This document shows, one piece after another, positions 52,231 through 63,782 of a stretch of DNA of 64,000 bases (positions are counted from its first letter, which is position 1; each line of letters starts with the position of its first letter). This DNA comes from an uncultured Clostridia bacterium (GTDB taxonomy: Bacteria; Bacillota; Clostridia; Lachnospirales; CAG-274): positions 56,120-120,119 of the forward strand of contig CANRPW010000003.1 of NCBI GenBank assembly GCA_947632615.1, written 5' to 3'. Made by a program: the position numbers and the translations under genes. The notes under the pieces are model-generated. The model was not told where the DNA came from, searched no databases, and saw nothing but the letters and a program-made list of their open reading frames with translations.

Positions 52231-53136
52231 TCACAGATTTTTAGCTCTTCTGATCAGATTTTCAACATACATCTCCCCAAGTGAGGTGAGGGTTGTATTT
52301 TTTCTGGTAACATAGCCAATAGAAATGGTTTCCTCTGCATTAAGGGGTCTGGCGATAATATCCTCGCCGTTTAGCTTTTCATTTATTACACCTGTGCATA
52401 TGGTGTAGCCGTTTAAGCCTATAAGCAGATTGAAAAGGGTAGCCCTGTCACACACTCTTATGTTTTTCTTTCTTTCAAGGGTGCTGAATATTTCCTCTGA
52501 AAAATAGAAAGAATTATAGCTGCCCTGCTCGTATGAAAAATAGGGATAATCCTCCAGGTCTTCGAGCTCGATCACATCTTTGTATGCAAGAGGATGCCTT
52601 TTGCTTATAAATACATGGGGTGAGGTCTTAAAAAGCTCATGAAATATAAGCTCGTTTTCTCTTATAAATTTTTTTATTACCTTTTCGTTGAAATTGCTTA
52701 TGTAAAGAATTCCAACCTCGCTTTTTTGCATTCTTACGTCGTCTATAATTTCAAAGGTTCTTGTTTCCTTAAGCGAAAAGTCATATTCATCGGCATTAAG
52801 CTCTGTTATTAGGTCTACATAGGCATCTACCACAAAGGAATAATGCTGAGATGATATTGAAAAATGTCTTTTCATTGGCTTTCCGCTCAGGTATTTTTGT
52901 TCTAACAGTGATGCCTGCTCTATTACCTGTCTTGCATAGCCTAAAAATTCCTCACCGTCGTGGGATATGCTTATGCCTTTGTTGGTTCTGTTGAATATAA
53001 TTATGTTAAGCTCGCCTTCAAGGTCTTTTATGGCGTTTGTAAGGCTGGGTTGAGATATAAAAAGAGATTTTGCGGCCTCGCTGATAGAGCCCTTTTCCGC
53101 CACGGCTATAGCGTATTTTAGCTGTTGAAGTGTCAT
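52231..53136 (-). CDS. LysR-family transcriptional regulator
   Basis: 301 residues with an N-terminal winged helix (LQQLKYAIAVAEKGSISEAA, FISQPSLTNAI) and a periplasmic-binding-like effector domain. AAGGGTGATAAT before ATG. Ten nt after the HAD phosphatase gene on the same strand. Regulated genes and effector unknown; the effector pocket shows no obvious family. Confidence 0.93.
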   Translation of the reverse strand: MTLQQLKYAIAVAEKGSISEAAKSLFISQPSLTNAIKDLEGELNIIIFNRTNKGISISHDGEEFLGYARQVIEQASLLEQKYLSGKPMKRHFSISSQHYSFVVDAYVDLITELNADEYDFSLKETRTFEIIDDVRMQKSEVGILYISNFNEKVIKKFIRENELIFHELFKTSPHVFISKRHPLAYKDVIELEDLEDYPYFSYEQGSYNSFYFSEEIFSTLERKKNIRVCDRATLFNLLIGLNGYTICTGVINEKLNGEDIIARPLNAEETISIGYVTRKNTTLTSLGEMYVENLIRRAKNL

Positions 53137-53146
53137 ATTATCACCC

Positions 53147-53785
53147 TTAAATATAATTTAAAATTTTTAGTGGCTTGTCTATAAGAATTTGTGCATTGTT
53201 TTCAATAAGAAAAGCCTTAGGCTTAAAGCCCCAACAGCAGCTAATGCACTTCATACCGCTGTTTTTGGCTGTCATTATGTCCACCTCGGAATCTCCCGCA
53301 TATACGACCTCATCTGCTGAAAGTCCGAAAATTTTAAGTATGTCATATATCCCGGCAGGGTCGGGCTTTTTATTTACGCCGGCTCGCTCTCCCATTGCAG
53401 GGTCTATAAGATCGCCAAAATAGTGCCCGCACAACAATTTTGTGGCTCTGTCGGGCTTGTTGGAAAGAACTGCCGTCTTTATTCCCTTATTCTTTAATTC
53501 TTTAAGAAGCTGCATTACGCCGTCATAGGGTACTGTTTTACTCATGCAGTTATTAAAATAATATTCTGAATATTCCCTCATACATTTATCGAAGTTTGGC
53601 GCATCAAATCCCCCGGGAACACTTCTTGCCATAAGAATTCTTGCGCCGTTTCCCACATAGGTTTTTATTGTGCTTTCTTCAAGCTCCATATAGCCGTTGT
53701 TTCTAAGAGAAAAATTTACTGCTGCTGCAAGGTCGCCCATTGTGTCAAGCAGCGTTCCGTCCAGATCAAATATTATTCCTTTCAT
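53147..53785 (-). CDS. HAD-superfamily phosphatase (phosphoglycolate phosphatase-like)
   Basis: 212 residues, motif I FDLDGTLLDT, motif II VLSNKPD, Lys region NKKPDPAG and motif IV YAGDSEVDIM. Class I cap, like Gph/PgmB/pyrophosphatase PpaX. AGGTGAGAGT before ATG. Co-directional with the LysR gene; exact substrate unclear. Confidence 0.9.
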   Translation of the reverse strand: MKGIIFDLDGTLLDTMGDLAAAVNFSLRNNGYMELEESTIKTYVGNGARILMARSVPGGFDAPNFDKCMREYSEYYFNNCMSKTVPYDGVMQLLKELKNKGIKTAVLSNKPDRATKLLCGHYFGDLIDPAMGERAGVNKKPDPAGIYDILKIFGLSADEVVYAGDSEVDIMTAKNSGMKCISCCWGFKPKAFLIENNAQILIDKPLKILNYI

Positions 53786-53886
53786 ACTCTCACCTGCCTA
53801 TATAATGTACTATTGTAGCATATTTTTGTTGACCTGTCATCCTTTTTGATTTAAAATATACACTATAGTTAGCGCAGGTGTTGAAA

Positions 53887-54579
53887 ATGACAAAGACGGT
53901 AAAAACGGAGCTTGGGGATATACATTATGTCCTGACAAGAAAGTCCGTAAAAAATATAAATTTCAGATTTAAGCCTGACGGCATAGTTTATATATCTGCA
54001 AGCAGGAACATTCCGGAAAGGTTTATAAGGCAGCTTATTGAAAAGAACGCAAAAACAATAATCGAAAGACTGGATGTTCTGTCAAAAAGGGCAGAGCATG
54101 AGGATGGGGATTTTTTCTATTATTTGGGTAAGAAATATGAAATATGCCTTATACCCTCGGAAGAAAACAAGGTCTTGCTTAACGAGCGCTTAGAGGTCTA
54201 TGCCAATGATGAGGCTGAAAAGGACAGGCTTATAGAGGATTTTTATTCACTTAAAATAAAGGAACTTTATGCAAAGGCTGTAAATGAGGTCTATGAAATG
54301 CTGAAAAATGACGGCACGCCTGCCCCAAGCGCTGTAAATATAAAGACTATGAAAAGCAGGTGGGGCAGTTGTAACATAAAGACGAGGGCTATTTCTTTAA
54401 ACAGTCGGCTTATAAAATACCCCATTGGCTGTCTTTATTATGTGGTGCTCCATGAGTTTGCACATTTTCACCATTGTGACCATAGTAAAAATTTTTATAA
54501 ATATATAGAAAAATATATGCCCGACTATAAAAAATGGGTGAGGCTTTTAAAGGCTGAATATTATGAGGTGGCAGAATGA
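53887..54579 (+). CDS. YgjP/DUF45-type metallopeptidase
   Basis: 230 residues. HEFAH followed by HHCDHSKNFYKYIEKYMPDY matches the zinc motif HExxH...H of the WLM/YgjP group; an N-terminal beta region precedes it. The family is annotated as metal-dependent hydrolase. ATG at 53887 with AGGTG 7 nt upstream; ATGA overlap with mnmA indicates an operon. Confidence 0.88.
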   Translation: MTKTVKTELGDIHYVLTRKSVKNINFRFKPDGIVYISASRNIPERFIRQLIEKNAKTIIERLDVLSKRAEHEDGDFFYYLGKKYEICLIPSEENKVLLNERLEVYANDEAEKDRLIEDFYSLKIKELYAKAVNEVYEMLKNDGTPAPSAVNIKTMKSRWGSCNIKTRAISLNSRLIKYPIGCLYYVVLHEFAHFHHCDHSKNFYKYIEKYMPDYKKWVRLLKAEYYEVAE

Positions 54580-55667
54580 ATAAAAAGGTGGTCGTAGGTA
54601 TGTCAGGGGGAGTTGATTCTTCGGTATGTGCCTATATATTAAAGGAACAGGGTTATGACGTAATAGGCGTGACTATGCAGATATGGCAGGACGAAAGCCC
54701 CGACGAAATTATGGACAATGGCGGCTGCTGCGGTCTGTCTGCGGTGGAGGATGCAAGGAGGGTAGCTTCCGTTTTGGGCATACCTTACTATGTGCTAAAC
54801 TTTAAGGCAGATTTTAAAAAATATGTTATAGACTATTTTATAGACGAATATTTAAAGGGAAGAACGCCCAACCCCTGCATAGCCTGCAATCGCTATGTTA
54901 AGTGGGAGTCGCTTCTTACCAAAGCCTTGGCAATAGGCGCAGACTACATAGCCACAGGCCACTATGCAAGGGTGGTAAAATATCCCGAAACGGGAAGGCT
55001 TACTCTGCACACGGCGAACACAAAAACCAAGGATCAGACCTATGCTCTTTACAATCTCACCCAGAGCCAGCTTTATCATACTCTTATGCCTATAGGTGAG
55101 TTTGACAAGGATGAAATAAGAAAAATTGCCGAAAAAGCTGATCTGCCTGTGGCATCTAAGCCCGACAGTCAGGATATTTGCTTTATACCCGACGGAGATT
55201 ATGGCAGATATATACACGAAAATACCGATGCCGTCATTCCCGAGGGCAATTTTGTAGACTCTGAGGGCAATATTCTTGGCAGGCACAAGGGTATAACAAA
55301 TTATACTGTAGGTCAGCGAAAGGGCTTGGGGCTTTCCTTCGGTGAGAGAAGATTTGTCACCGAAATAAGACCCGACACCAACGAGGTTGTTTTGGACAAG
55401 CCCGAAAAGCTGTTTTCAAATGAGATATATGTAAGAGATTTCAGCTTTATGGGGCTTGAAGATATAACCTCACCCATAAGAGCCGAGGGCAAGCTGAGAT
55501 ATTCTCAAAGCAGCTCACCCTGTACACTATATAAAAAGGGCGAATATGTAATTGCCGAGTTTGACAAGCCCCAAAGAGCGCCCACCCCGGGGCAGGCAGC
55601 CGTATTTTACAACGACGGCTATATGCTTGGCGGCGGAGTGATAGTAAAGCATAAAGATGCGCCTTGA
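54576..55667 (+). CDS. mnmA: tRNA-specific 2-thiouridylase
   Basis: Thiolates U34 of Lys, Glu and Gln tRNAs. 363 residues: PP-loop GMSGGVDSSV, catalytic Cys in NPCIACNRYVKW and SQDICFIPDG, and a C-terminal beta-barrel (GGGVIVKHK). The GGCCGL region near residue 50 is typical of clostridial members. Coupled to the metallopeptidase gene. Confidence 0.97.
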   Translation: MNKKVVVGMSGGVDSSVCAYILKEQGYDVIGVTMQIWQDESPDEIMDNGGCCGLSAVEDARRVASVLGIPYYVLNFKADFKKYVIDYFIDEYLKGRTPNPCIACNRYVKWESLLTKALAIGADYIATGHYARVVKYPETGRLTLHTANTKTKDQTYALYNLTQSQLYHTLMPIGEFDKDEIRKIAEKADLPVASKPDSQDICFIPDGDYGRYIHENTDAVIPEGNFVDSEGNILGRHKGITNYTVGQRKGLGLSFGERRFVTEIRPDTNEVVLDKPEKLFSNEIYVRDFSFMGLEDITSPIRAEGKLRYSQSSSPCTLYKKGEYVIAEFDKPQRAPTPGQAAVFYNDGYMLGGGVIVKHKDAP

Positions 55668-55747
55668 CGTTCAGGGAGCATTATTAATGTTTATTTTTGG
55701 CTCGGAATGACATAATATTTGTAAAAGCTGATATGAAAGGATAAAAA

Positions 55748-56980
55748 ATGTTTGAAGAGAGAAAACTGAAAAACGGCATAAGAGTCGTAGCCGAAAAAAT
55801 GGAAGGTATGAACAGCATTTCTATGGGCGTTTATGTTGGCTGCGGCTCAAGATATGAAAATGATAAAAACAATGGCATAGCGCATTTTATTGAGCATATG
55901 CTTTTTAAAGGCACCGGCAAAAGAAACGCAGCTGCCATAGCCTATGATATGGACGAGCTTGGGGGTCAGCTGAATGCCTACACCTCCAAGGAGTATACCT
56001 GCTTTTATTTTAAAGTCTTGTCTGAGCATTTTGAAAAGGGGCTTGACATTTTAAGCGATATGCTGCTTAACTCTAAGTTTGATCCCGATGATATAAAGAG
56101 GGAGAGGACTGTTATTGATGAGGAGATAAGCGTATATGAGGACACCCCGGAGGAGCTTGTATTTGACAAGCTGCAAGAGATGACATGGGGAGGCAAGGGC
56201 TTAGGCTATGAGATTTTAGGCACTCATAAAAGCATAAGGGGCTTTGACCATGATATGCTTAAAGCCCATCTTAAAAATAATTACAGAACAGACAATACGG
56301 TAATAGCCTGCGCAGGCAATTTTGAATATGAGAGCCTGTATAAAAGCCTTGAAGAAAAGTTTGGCGGCGTCACACCTGTCAGCTACAGAAGCAGGCTTGA
56401 AAAGAATATATATACACCGGCAAAGACAACGGTATCTAAGGATATTGAGCAGCTTCATATGTGTCTGGCATTTCCGTCTGCTCCCTACGGTGAAAATACC
56501 TATCCTCTTTCAGTGCTTAACGCGGCTTGCGGAGGCGGTATGTCAAGCCGTCTTTTTCAGAGGATAAGAGAAGAAAAGGGACTTTGCTATAGTGTGTATT
56601 CAACCTATTCAAGCTATATAGACACGGGAATATTTATGATATACTGCGCCCTTAACCCTTCAAATTTTGATGAAGCTTTGACGATCTGCCGTGAGGAACT
56701 TAAAGAAATAAAGGCAAAGGGCATAAGCGGTAAGGAGCTTGGAAGAATAAAGGGTCAGCTTAAAAGCAGCTTTTTGCTCCAAGACGAAAATACGGCTTCA
56801 AGATGTTCTAAAATAGGGCGGAATACTCTTATTTTAGGCAGAACGCCTACCAACGCCGAAAGTCTGGGTTTGCTTGAAGCGGTTGACGAGTCGGCAGTAA
56901 AAGAGCTTGCAAACAGTATATTTGATTTTAACAAAATGAGCATTTCTCTTGTAGGAAACTTAAAAGGCATAAGCGTATAA
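55748..56980 (+). CDS. M16-family zinc peptidase
   Basis: 410 residues with the inverted zinc motif HFIEH (HxxEH) near residue 45 and the distal Glu region RTVIDEEI; N-terminal catalytic and C-terminal inactive-type halves of the pitrilysin/processing-peptidase fold. Bacterial relatives (PqqL/YmxG-like) cut small peptides. AAAGGAT before ATG. Single copy rather than a two-subunit pair. Confidence 0.95.
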   Translation: MFEERKLKNGIRVVAEKMEGMNSISMGVYVGCGSRYENDKNNGIAHFIEHMLFKGTGKRNAAAIAYDMDELGGQLNAYTSKEYTCFYFKVLSEHFEKGLDILSDMLLNSKFDPDDIKRERTVIDEEISVYEDTPEELVFDKLQEMTWGGKGLGYEILGTHKSIRGFDHDMLKAHLKNNYRTDNTVIACAGNFEYESLYKSLEEKFGGVTPVSYRSRLEKNIYTPAKTTVSKDIEQLHMCLAFPSAPYGENTYPLSVLNAACGGGMSSRLFQRIREEKGLCYSVYSTYSSYIDTGIFMIYCALNPSNFDEALTICREELKEIKAKGISGKELGRIKGQLKSSFLLQDENTASRCSKIGRNTLILGRTPTNAESLGLLEAVDESAVKELANSIFDFNKMSISLVGNLKGISV

Positions 56981-57041
56981 AAAAATCAGCAGAACGGCAA
57001 TAAATTTGTTAAAAATTTTACAAATATTGTTAAATAATTAA

Positions 57042-57070
57042 TTGAAATAGAGGTTAAAATATGGTATAAT
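57042..57070 (+). promoter_or_regulatory. Promoter of the pgk-tpiA-gpmI unit
   Basis: TTGAAA, 17-bp spacer, TATAAT; about 35 nt before the pgk start. Confidence 0.8.
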
Positions 57071-57105
57071 TTAAAGAGTAGGATTTTAAGAAAGGAGACA
57101 CTATT

Positions 57106-58308
57106 ATGCTTAATAAAAAAAATGTTGATGATTTTAATGTTGCGGGAAAAAGAGTTCTTGTAAGATGCGATTTTAACGTACCTTTAAAGGACGGCGTAAT
57201 AACAGACGAAAACAGGATCGTTGCTGCGCTTCCTACAATTAAAAAGCTTATTGAAAATAATGCAAAGGTCATTCTTTGCTCTCACTTAGGCAAGCCTAAA
57301 GAGCCCGATGCTAAGTTCTCACTTGCGCCAGTTGCTAAGAGACTTTCAGAAAAGCTTGGCAAAGAGGTTGTTTTTGCGGCTGACGATACGGTTGTAGGCG
57401 AAAACGCAAAGAAGGCAGTAGCCGAAATGAAGGACGGAGATGTGGTTCTTCTTCAAAACACACGTTTCCGTAAGGAAGAAACAAAGAACATAGACGATTT
57501 TTCAAAGGAGCTTGCTTCACTTGCCGACATATACATCTGTGATGCTTTTGGTTCATCACACAGAGCGCATTGCTCAACGGTTGGCGTAACAAAGTATGTT
57601 AAAGACTGCGGCGTTGGCTACCTTATGGAAAAGGAAATAACATATCTCGGTAATGCGGTTAATTCACCAAAGAGACCTTTCCTCGCTATTCTTGGCGGCG
57701 CAAAGGTAACTGACAAAATTGCCGTTATCGACAACCTTCTTGAAAAGGTAGACAAGCTTATTATCGGCGGCGGTATGGCTTATACCTTCCTTAAGGCTCA
57801 GGGCTATGAGGTAGGTAAGTCACTTCTCGACACAGAAAGGCTTGACTATTGTAAGGAAATGCTTGCAAAGGCAAAGGAAAAGGGCGTAGAGCTTCTTCTT
57901 CCTATAGATACTGTAGTAACTTCAGAATTTCCTGATCCTATTGATGCCGAAATTCCTTATGAGGTAGTGCCTTCAAATGCTATCCCCGCTGACAAGGAAG
58001 GCCTTGACATTGGCCCTGCCACAAGAGAGCTTTTTGCTAAGGCAGCTAAGGAAAGCAAGACAGTTGTCTGGAACGGACCTATGGGAGTATTTGAAAATCC
58101 TACATTTGCAGCAGGCACAATTGCCGTTGCTCAGGCTCTTGCAGACACTGATGCTATCACAATCATCGGCGGCGGCGACTCAGCGGCAGCTGTAAATAAT
58201 CTTGGCTTTGGCGACAAGATGACTCATATATCAACAGGCGGCGGCGCATCCCTTGAATTCCTTGAAGGCAAGGAGCTTCCCGGTGTAGCAGCAGCAGACG
58301 ATAAATAA
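57106..58308 (+). CDS. pgk: Phosphoglycerate kinase
   Basis: Makes ATP from 1,3-bisphosphoglycerate. 400 residues: [11 protein letters not shown], hinge and C-terminal [13 protein letters not shown] with nucleotide-binding loop. GAAAGGAGACACTATT before ATG. First gene of the triose cluster pgk-tpiA-gpmI; the upstream gapA and cggR of the Bacillus order are not in the window. Confidence 0.98.
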   Translation: MLNKKNVDDFNVAGKRVLVRCDFNVPLKDGVITDENRIVAALPTIKKLIENNAKVILCSHLGKPKEPDAKFSLAPVAKRLSEKLGKEVVFAADDTVVGENAKKAVAEMKDGDVVLLQNTRFRKEETKNIDDFSKELASLADIYICDAFGSSHRAHCSTVGVTKYVKDCGVGYLMEKEITYLGNAVNSPKRPFLAILGGAKVTDKIAVIDNLLEKVDKLIIGGGMAYTFLKAQGYEVGKSLLDTERLDYCKEMLAKAKEKGVELLLPIDTVVTSEFPDPIDAEIPYEVVPSNAIPADKEGLDIGPATRELFAKAAKESKTVVWNGPMGVFENPTFAAGTIAVAQALADTDAITIIGGGDSAAAVNNLGFGDKMTHISTGGGASLEFLEGKELPGVAAADDK

Positions 58309-58323
58309 TAAAACAATATGCGG

Positions 58324-58352
58324 CCGATTTTCAAGAAAATGGAAGTCGGCTT
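58324..58352 (+). other. Small hairpin in the pgk-tpiA gap
   Basis: GCCGA/TCGGC encloses TTTTC AA GAAAA. No T-run; could be an mRNA processing or stability element. Confidence 0.35.
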
Positions 58353-58392
58353 GCAGTATTTATATAATTTATGAAAAAGGTGAGGTTAAATT

Positions 58393-59148
58393 ATGCGTAA
58401 AAAAATTGTAGCCGGAAACTGGAAAATGAACAAAACTCCGGCTGAGGCAGTAGAGCTTGTTAATTTACTTAAAGATGGCTGTGAAGAGGCTAAGTGTGAC
58501 GTGGTTTTCTGCGTACCCTTTATAGACCTTGTGCCCGTATGTGAGGCTCTTAAGGGATATAAGAATATAGCGGTAGGCGCACAGAATATGCACTTTGAAG
58601 ACAACGGCGCTTTCACAGGCGAGGTTTCTGCGCCTATGCTTAAGGAAATTGGCGTAAAGTATGTTATCTTAGGTCATTCTGAAAGACGTGAATATTTCGG
58701 CGAGACAGATGCTCTTATAAATAAGAAGATGAAGCACGCTTTAAAGAGGGGGCTTATTCCTATACTTTGTGTTGGCGAGTCTTTACAAATGAAGGAAGAA
58801 GGCATCACTCACGACCATATCTCTATTCAGATAAAGAAGGCTTTTAAGGGAATAGACATTGACGATGCCAAGAAGGTAATAATAGCTTATGAGCCTATTT
58901 GGGCTATCGGTACGGGAAGGACAGCTTCAGCTTATCAGGCAGAAGAGGTTTGTGCAGGCATAAGAGCTATTATAGGCGATATTTATGACGATGAAACAGC
59001 TGAAGTTATAAGAATTCAGTATGGCGGAAGTATGAACGCAGAAAACTGCGAAGAGCTTATGGCTATGCCCGATATCGACGGAGGACTTATAGGCGGCGCA
59101 AGTCTTAAGGCAGATTTTAATCTTATTACAGGCAGCGTTAAGGAATGA
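58393..59148 (+). CDS. tpiA: Triosephosphate isomerase
   Basis: 251 residues, TIM barrel. N-terminal GNWKMNKT, catalytic His in GHSERR, Glu in AYEPIWAIGTG, and GGASLKADF at the phosphate site. AAAAAGGTGAGG before ATG. 17 nt before gpmI. Confidence 0.98.
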   Translation: MRKKIVAGNWKMNKTPAEAVELVNLLKDGCEEAKCDVVFCVPFIDLVPVCEALKGYKNIAVGAQNMHFEDNGAFTGEVSAPMLKEIGVKYVILGHSERREYFGETDALINKKMKHALKRGLIPILCVGESLQMKEEGITHDHISIQIKKAFKGIDIDDAKKVIIAYEPIWAIGTGRTASAYQAEEVCAGIRAIIGDIYDDETAEVIRIQYGGSMNAENCEELMAMPDIDGGLIGGASLKADFNLITGSVKE

Positions 59149-59165
59149 TCCGAAAGGGTGAAAAT

Positions 59166-60707
59166 ATGAAGAAGAAAACAACTATACTTATGATCCTTGA
59201 CGGTTTTGGGCTTAATGACAAAACCGAGGGAAATGCTATAGCGCTTACACCACACCCCAATATCGAAAGACTTATGAAGGAATATCCTTTTGTCAAGGGC
59301 TATGCCTCAGGGCTTGACGTAGGTCTGCCCGACGGACAGATGGGTAATTCTGAGGTAGGTCACCTCAATATGGGTGCAGGCAGAATTGTTTATCAGGAGC
59401 TTACAAGAATAACAAAATCTATAAATGACGGCGATTTCTTTACAAATGAAGAGCTTATGAAGGCTGTTAATAATTGTAAGGAGCATAACAGCGCTCTTCA
59501 TGTTTTCGGTCTTGTTTCAAGAGGCGGTGTACATAGTGCGCTGGAGCATATATTTGCCGTATTTGAGCTTGCTAAGAGAAACGGGCTTGAAAAGGTTTAT
59601 ATGCATGCCTTTCTTGACGGCAGAGATACTCCGCCCACATCGGCTAAGGGATATCTTACAGAACTTGAAAATGAAATGGCACGTCTTGGCGTAGGTGAGA
59701 TAGCCACCATCAGCGGACGTTATTACGCTATGGACAGAGATAAAAACTACGACAGAGTAGAAAAAGCCTATGCCGCTATAGTTTACGGCGAGGGAAACAC
59801 AGCAAATTCTATGGCAGAGTGTATGGATAAGACCTACGCAGAGGGCGTAAACGACGAGTTTGTTATCCCTACGGTAATACTCAAGGACGGCAAGCCTACG
59901 GCGACAGTAAACGAAAATGATTCTATAATTTTCGCAAACTTCCGTCCCGACAGAGCAAGAGAGATCACCAGAAGCTTCTGCGACGATGATTTTCCATACT
60001 TTGAAAGAAAGAAAGGTCATATGAGAGTGACATATGTATGCTTCACAGATTATGACAAGACAATTGAAAATAAATTTGTGGCATTTAAGCCCCAGGTGCT
60101 TACAAACACACTTGGCGAGTATTTGTCGTCACTTGGCAAAACTCAGGCAAGAATAGCCGAAACAGAGAAGTATGCTCACGTTACATTCTTCTTTAACGGC
60201 GGTGTTGAAGCGCCAAACCCCGGCGAAAAGAGAGTGCTTGTGCCTTCACCTAAGGTAGCAACATACGACCTTATGCCCGAGATGAGCGCACCGGGAGTAA
60301 CCGAGAAGCTTATTGAAAATATAAGATCAGGTGAAAATGACCTTATAATTATAAATTACGCCAACCCCGATATGGTAGGTCATACGGGAGTAATAGAGGC
60401 AGCAAAGGAAGCCGTAAGACGTATAGACGAATTTGTAGGTGAAGTTGTCAAGGTGGTTATTGAAGAAGATGCGCAGATGTTTATATGCGCCGACCACGGC
60501 AATATAGAGCAGCTTATCAACTACGAAACGGGCGATCCCTTTACGGCTCATACAACAAACCCCGTGCCCTTTATACTTGTAAATTATCCTAAGGCAAAGG
60601 GACTCAGAGAGGGCGGAAGGCTTGCGGATATTGCGCCTACGCTTCTTGAGATGATGGGTATAGAGCAGCCCAAAGAAATGACGGGCAAATCGCTTATTAT
60701 CAAATAA
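59166..60707 (+). CDS. gpmI: 2,3-bisphosphoglycerate-independent phosphoglycerate mutase
   Basis: 513 residues, alkaline-phosphatase-type mutase with Mn sites. N-terminal MILDGFGLND, catalytic Ser in GNSEVGHLNMGAGR, ADHGN near the C-terminus. ATG at 59166 after AAAGGGTGAAAAT. Co-transcribed with tpiA. Confidence 0.97.
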   Translation: MKKKTTILMILDGFGLNDKTEGNAIALTPHPNIERLMKEYPFVKGYASGLDVGLPDGQMGNSEVGHLNMGAGRIVYQELTRITKSINDGDFFTNEELMKAVNNCKEHNSALHVFGLVSRGGVHSALEHIFAVFELAKRNGLEKVYMHAFLDGRDTPPTSAKGYLTELENEMARLGVGEIATISGRYYAMDRDKNYDRVEKAYAAIVYGEGNTANSMAECMDKTYAEGVNDEFVIPTVILKDGKPTATVNENDSIIFANFRPDRAREITRSFCDDDFPYFERKKGHMRVTYVCFTDYDKTIENKFVAFKPQVLTNTLGEYLSSLGKTQARIAETEKYAHVTFFFNGGVEAPNPGEKRVLVPSPKVATYDLMPEMSAPGVTEKLIENIRSGENDLIIINYANPDMVGHTGVIEAAKEAVRRIDEFVGEVVKVVIEEDAQMFICADHGNIEQLINYETGDPFTAHTTNPVPFILVNYPKAKGLREGGRLADIAPTLLEMMGIEQPKEMTGKSLIIK

Positions 60708-60743
60708 TTTTTAATGAATTGTCAGTATTTTGTTAAAAATCAT

Positions 60744-60772
60744 TTGACAGTGTGACATAAATATTTTACAAT
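60744..60772 (+). promoter_or_regulatory. Promoter of eno
   Basis: TTGACA, 17-bp spacer, TACAAT; 49 nt before the start codon. Confidence 0.82.
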
Positions 60773-60820
60773 ATAAGTAAGGGTAACTATCAAATTTTAC
60801 CACGAAAGGAGAATGGTTAA

Positions 60821-62155
<1,335 letters not shown>

Positions 62156-62179
62156 TTTATTATAGTAATATAATAACAG

Positions 62180-62210
62180 GGCAGGCATTGTAATGATGCC
62201 TGCCTTTTTC
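62180..62210 (+). terminator. Terminator of eno
   Basis: GGCAGGCA/TGCCTGCC, 9-nt loop, TTTTTC. Confidence 0.9.
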
Positions 62211-62231
62211 TTAGAAACAGAGGTGTTGTAT

Positions 62232-63500
62232 ATGAAAGCGGAAATAATTGCCGTAGGAACGGAGCTTTTGCTGGGAGATATAACTAATACAAATGCCAGA
62301 TATCTTTCGGAGCAGCTTGCGGGGCTTGGCATTGAGGTTTATTTTGAGTCAGTAGTAGGGGACAACAAGGAGCGCCTTTTGGGAGCATTTAAAGACGGCT
62401 TCACAAGAGCTGATATTATAATAACTACAGGCGGCTTAGGACCTACCGATGATGATATCACAAAGGAAACGGGAGCGGAGTATTTTGGCAGAGAGCTTGT
62501 GCTTGATGAGTCATCTCTTAATAATATAAAGTCCTATTTTAAAGGCAGAGAAATGTCAAAAACAAATATAAAGCAGGCTTATGTGCCAAAGGACTCAACA
62601 GTGCTTAAAAATGAAAAGGGGACAGCACCCGGAATAATAATTGAGGAAAATGGAAAGGTGCTTGTTATGCTGCCGGGACCTCCAAATGAAATGGAGCCTA
62701 TGTTTAATAATTCAGTAAAGCCATATTTGCAGGGCAGAGAAAAGCATACCATATGTTCAAGAACATTACGTCTTACGGGAATAGGAGAGTCAAGCGCAGC
62801 AGAGGTAATAAGAGAGCTTATGGCAAACAGTACTAACCCTACGGTAGCTCCTTATGCCAAAGATGATGGTGTGCATTTCAGAATAACCGCTCGCGGGAAA
62901 GATGTTGAGGAATGTAACAAGCTTATAGAGCCTGTGGCTGTGGAGATATATTCAAAGCTTGGGGAGTATATATACGGTGAGAATGAAACTACTCTTGCAA
63001 GAGCGGTTGTGAATATGCTGATGGAAAAGAATATAACCCTTGCAGTGGCAGAAAGTCTTACGGGGGGCATGCTTTGCTCCAGAATAGTGGATATTGAAGG
63101 TGTGTCAAAAATTTTCAAGGAGGGTTTTGTGACATACACAAATGAAAGCAAGGCAAACACGCTGGGAGTCAGCAAAGACACCTTGAAAAATTATGGAGCA
63201 ATATCAAGAGAAACAGCAGGAGAAATGGCAAAGGGCGCAGCATTAAGAGCCGGAGCGGAGCTGGGAATATCAACCACAGGAATTGCCGGGGGCGGAGCTG
63301 TGAAAAACCCTACACCCAATAATGAGGATATTTCATATGATAAGCCTGAAGGACGAGTATATCTGGGTTTATATTATAAGGGCAATATAGCAACAAAGGA
63401 ACTCAATATAAAAGGCGACAGACAAAGAGTGAGAAATACCGCAGTTGTCAGAATGTTGGATTTTGTAAGACAAAATATTAAAGATACGCCCCGGGAGTAA
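62232..63500 (+). CDS. cinA: CinA-family nicotinamide-nucleotide amidase / competence-damage protein
   Basis: 422 residues: N-terminal MoCF-type domain (IIAVGTELLLGDITNTN, GGLGPTDDD), middle linker and C-terminal CinA amidase domain (VAESLTGGMLCSRI, STTGIAGGG). Recycles pyridine nucleotides by deamidating NMN; linked to DNA uptake and recA in some Firmicutes. ATG at 62232 with AGAGGTG; earlier in-frame starts fall in the eno terminator. Repeats begin directly after its stop. Confidence 0.96.
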   Translation: MKAEIIAVGTELLLGDITNTNARYLSEQLAGLGIEVYFESVVGDNKERLLGAFKDGFTRADIIITTGGLGPTDDDITKETGAEYFGRELVLDESSLNNIKSYFKGREMSKTNIKQAYVPKDSTVLKNEKGTAPGIIIEENGKVLVMLPGPPNEMEPMFNNSVKPYLQGREKHTICSRTLRLTGIGESSAAEVIRELMANSTNPTVAPYAKDDGVHFRITARGKDVEECNKLIEPVAVEIYSKLGEYIYGENETTLARAVVNMLMEKNITLAVAESLTGGMLCSRIVDIEGVSKIFKEGFVTYTNESKANTLGVSKDTLKNYGAISRETAGEMAKGAALRAGAELGISTTGIAGGGAVKNPTPNNEDISYDKPEGRVYLGLYYKGNIATKELNIKGDRQRVRNTAVVRMLDFVRQNIKDTPRE

Positions 63501-63781
63501 GCGCGAGCCTCAACCCATAAGCCTGCCATTTGGGGCGGTACGCAAGCCTCAAATATTATGCGGCTTTGTGCCAATCAATAATTGGTAAGTTATTACAGTG
63601 GCGGTACGCAAGCCCACAAGACCCCACCCGCCCACTCTGCTCCGGTGCCGCAGTGGCAAAGATAAACATTGCCTTGCCGATAGTTTGTCCAGGGGGCCGG
63701 TGCCGCAGTGTCGTTAATATATCCGGGTGGATGTTGCGGTTTTGGGGCGTACCAAACTACACTTGGATCATAGGATAGTTT
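63501..63781. repeat. Repeat cluster after cinA with inverted copies of the 23 kb repeats
   Basis: GGCGGTACGCAAGCC occurs at 63534 and 63600, with a diverged CGCGAGCCTCAA at 63502. On the minus strand 63612-63660 matches the TTTGCCAC-GCGGC-GGGCGGGTGGGGTCTT block of repeat B, and 63677-63715 matches repeat A (CCCCCTG, CTATCGG). No gene visible. Confidence 0.8.
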
Positions 63782-63782
63782 T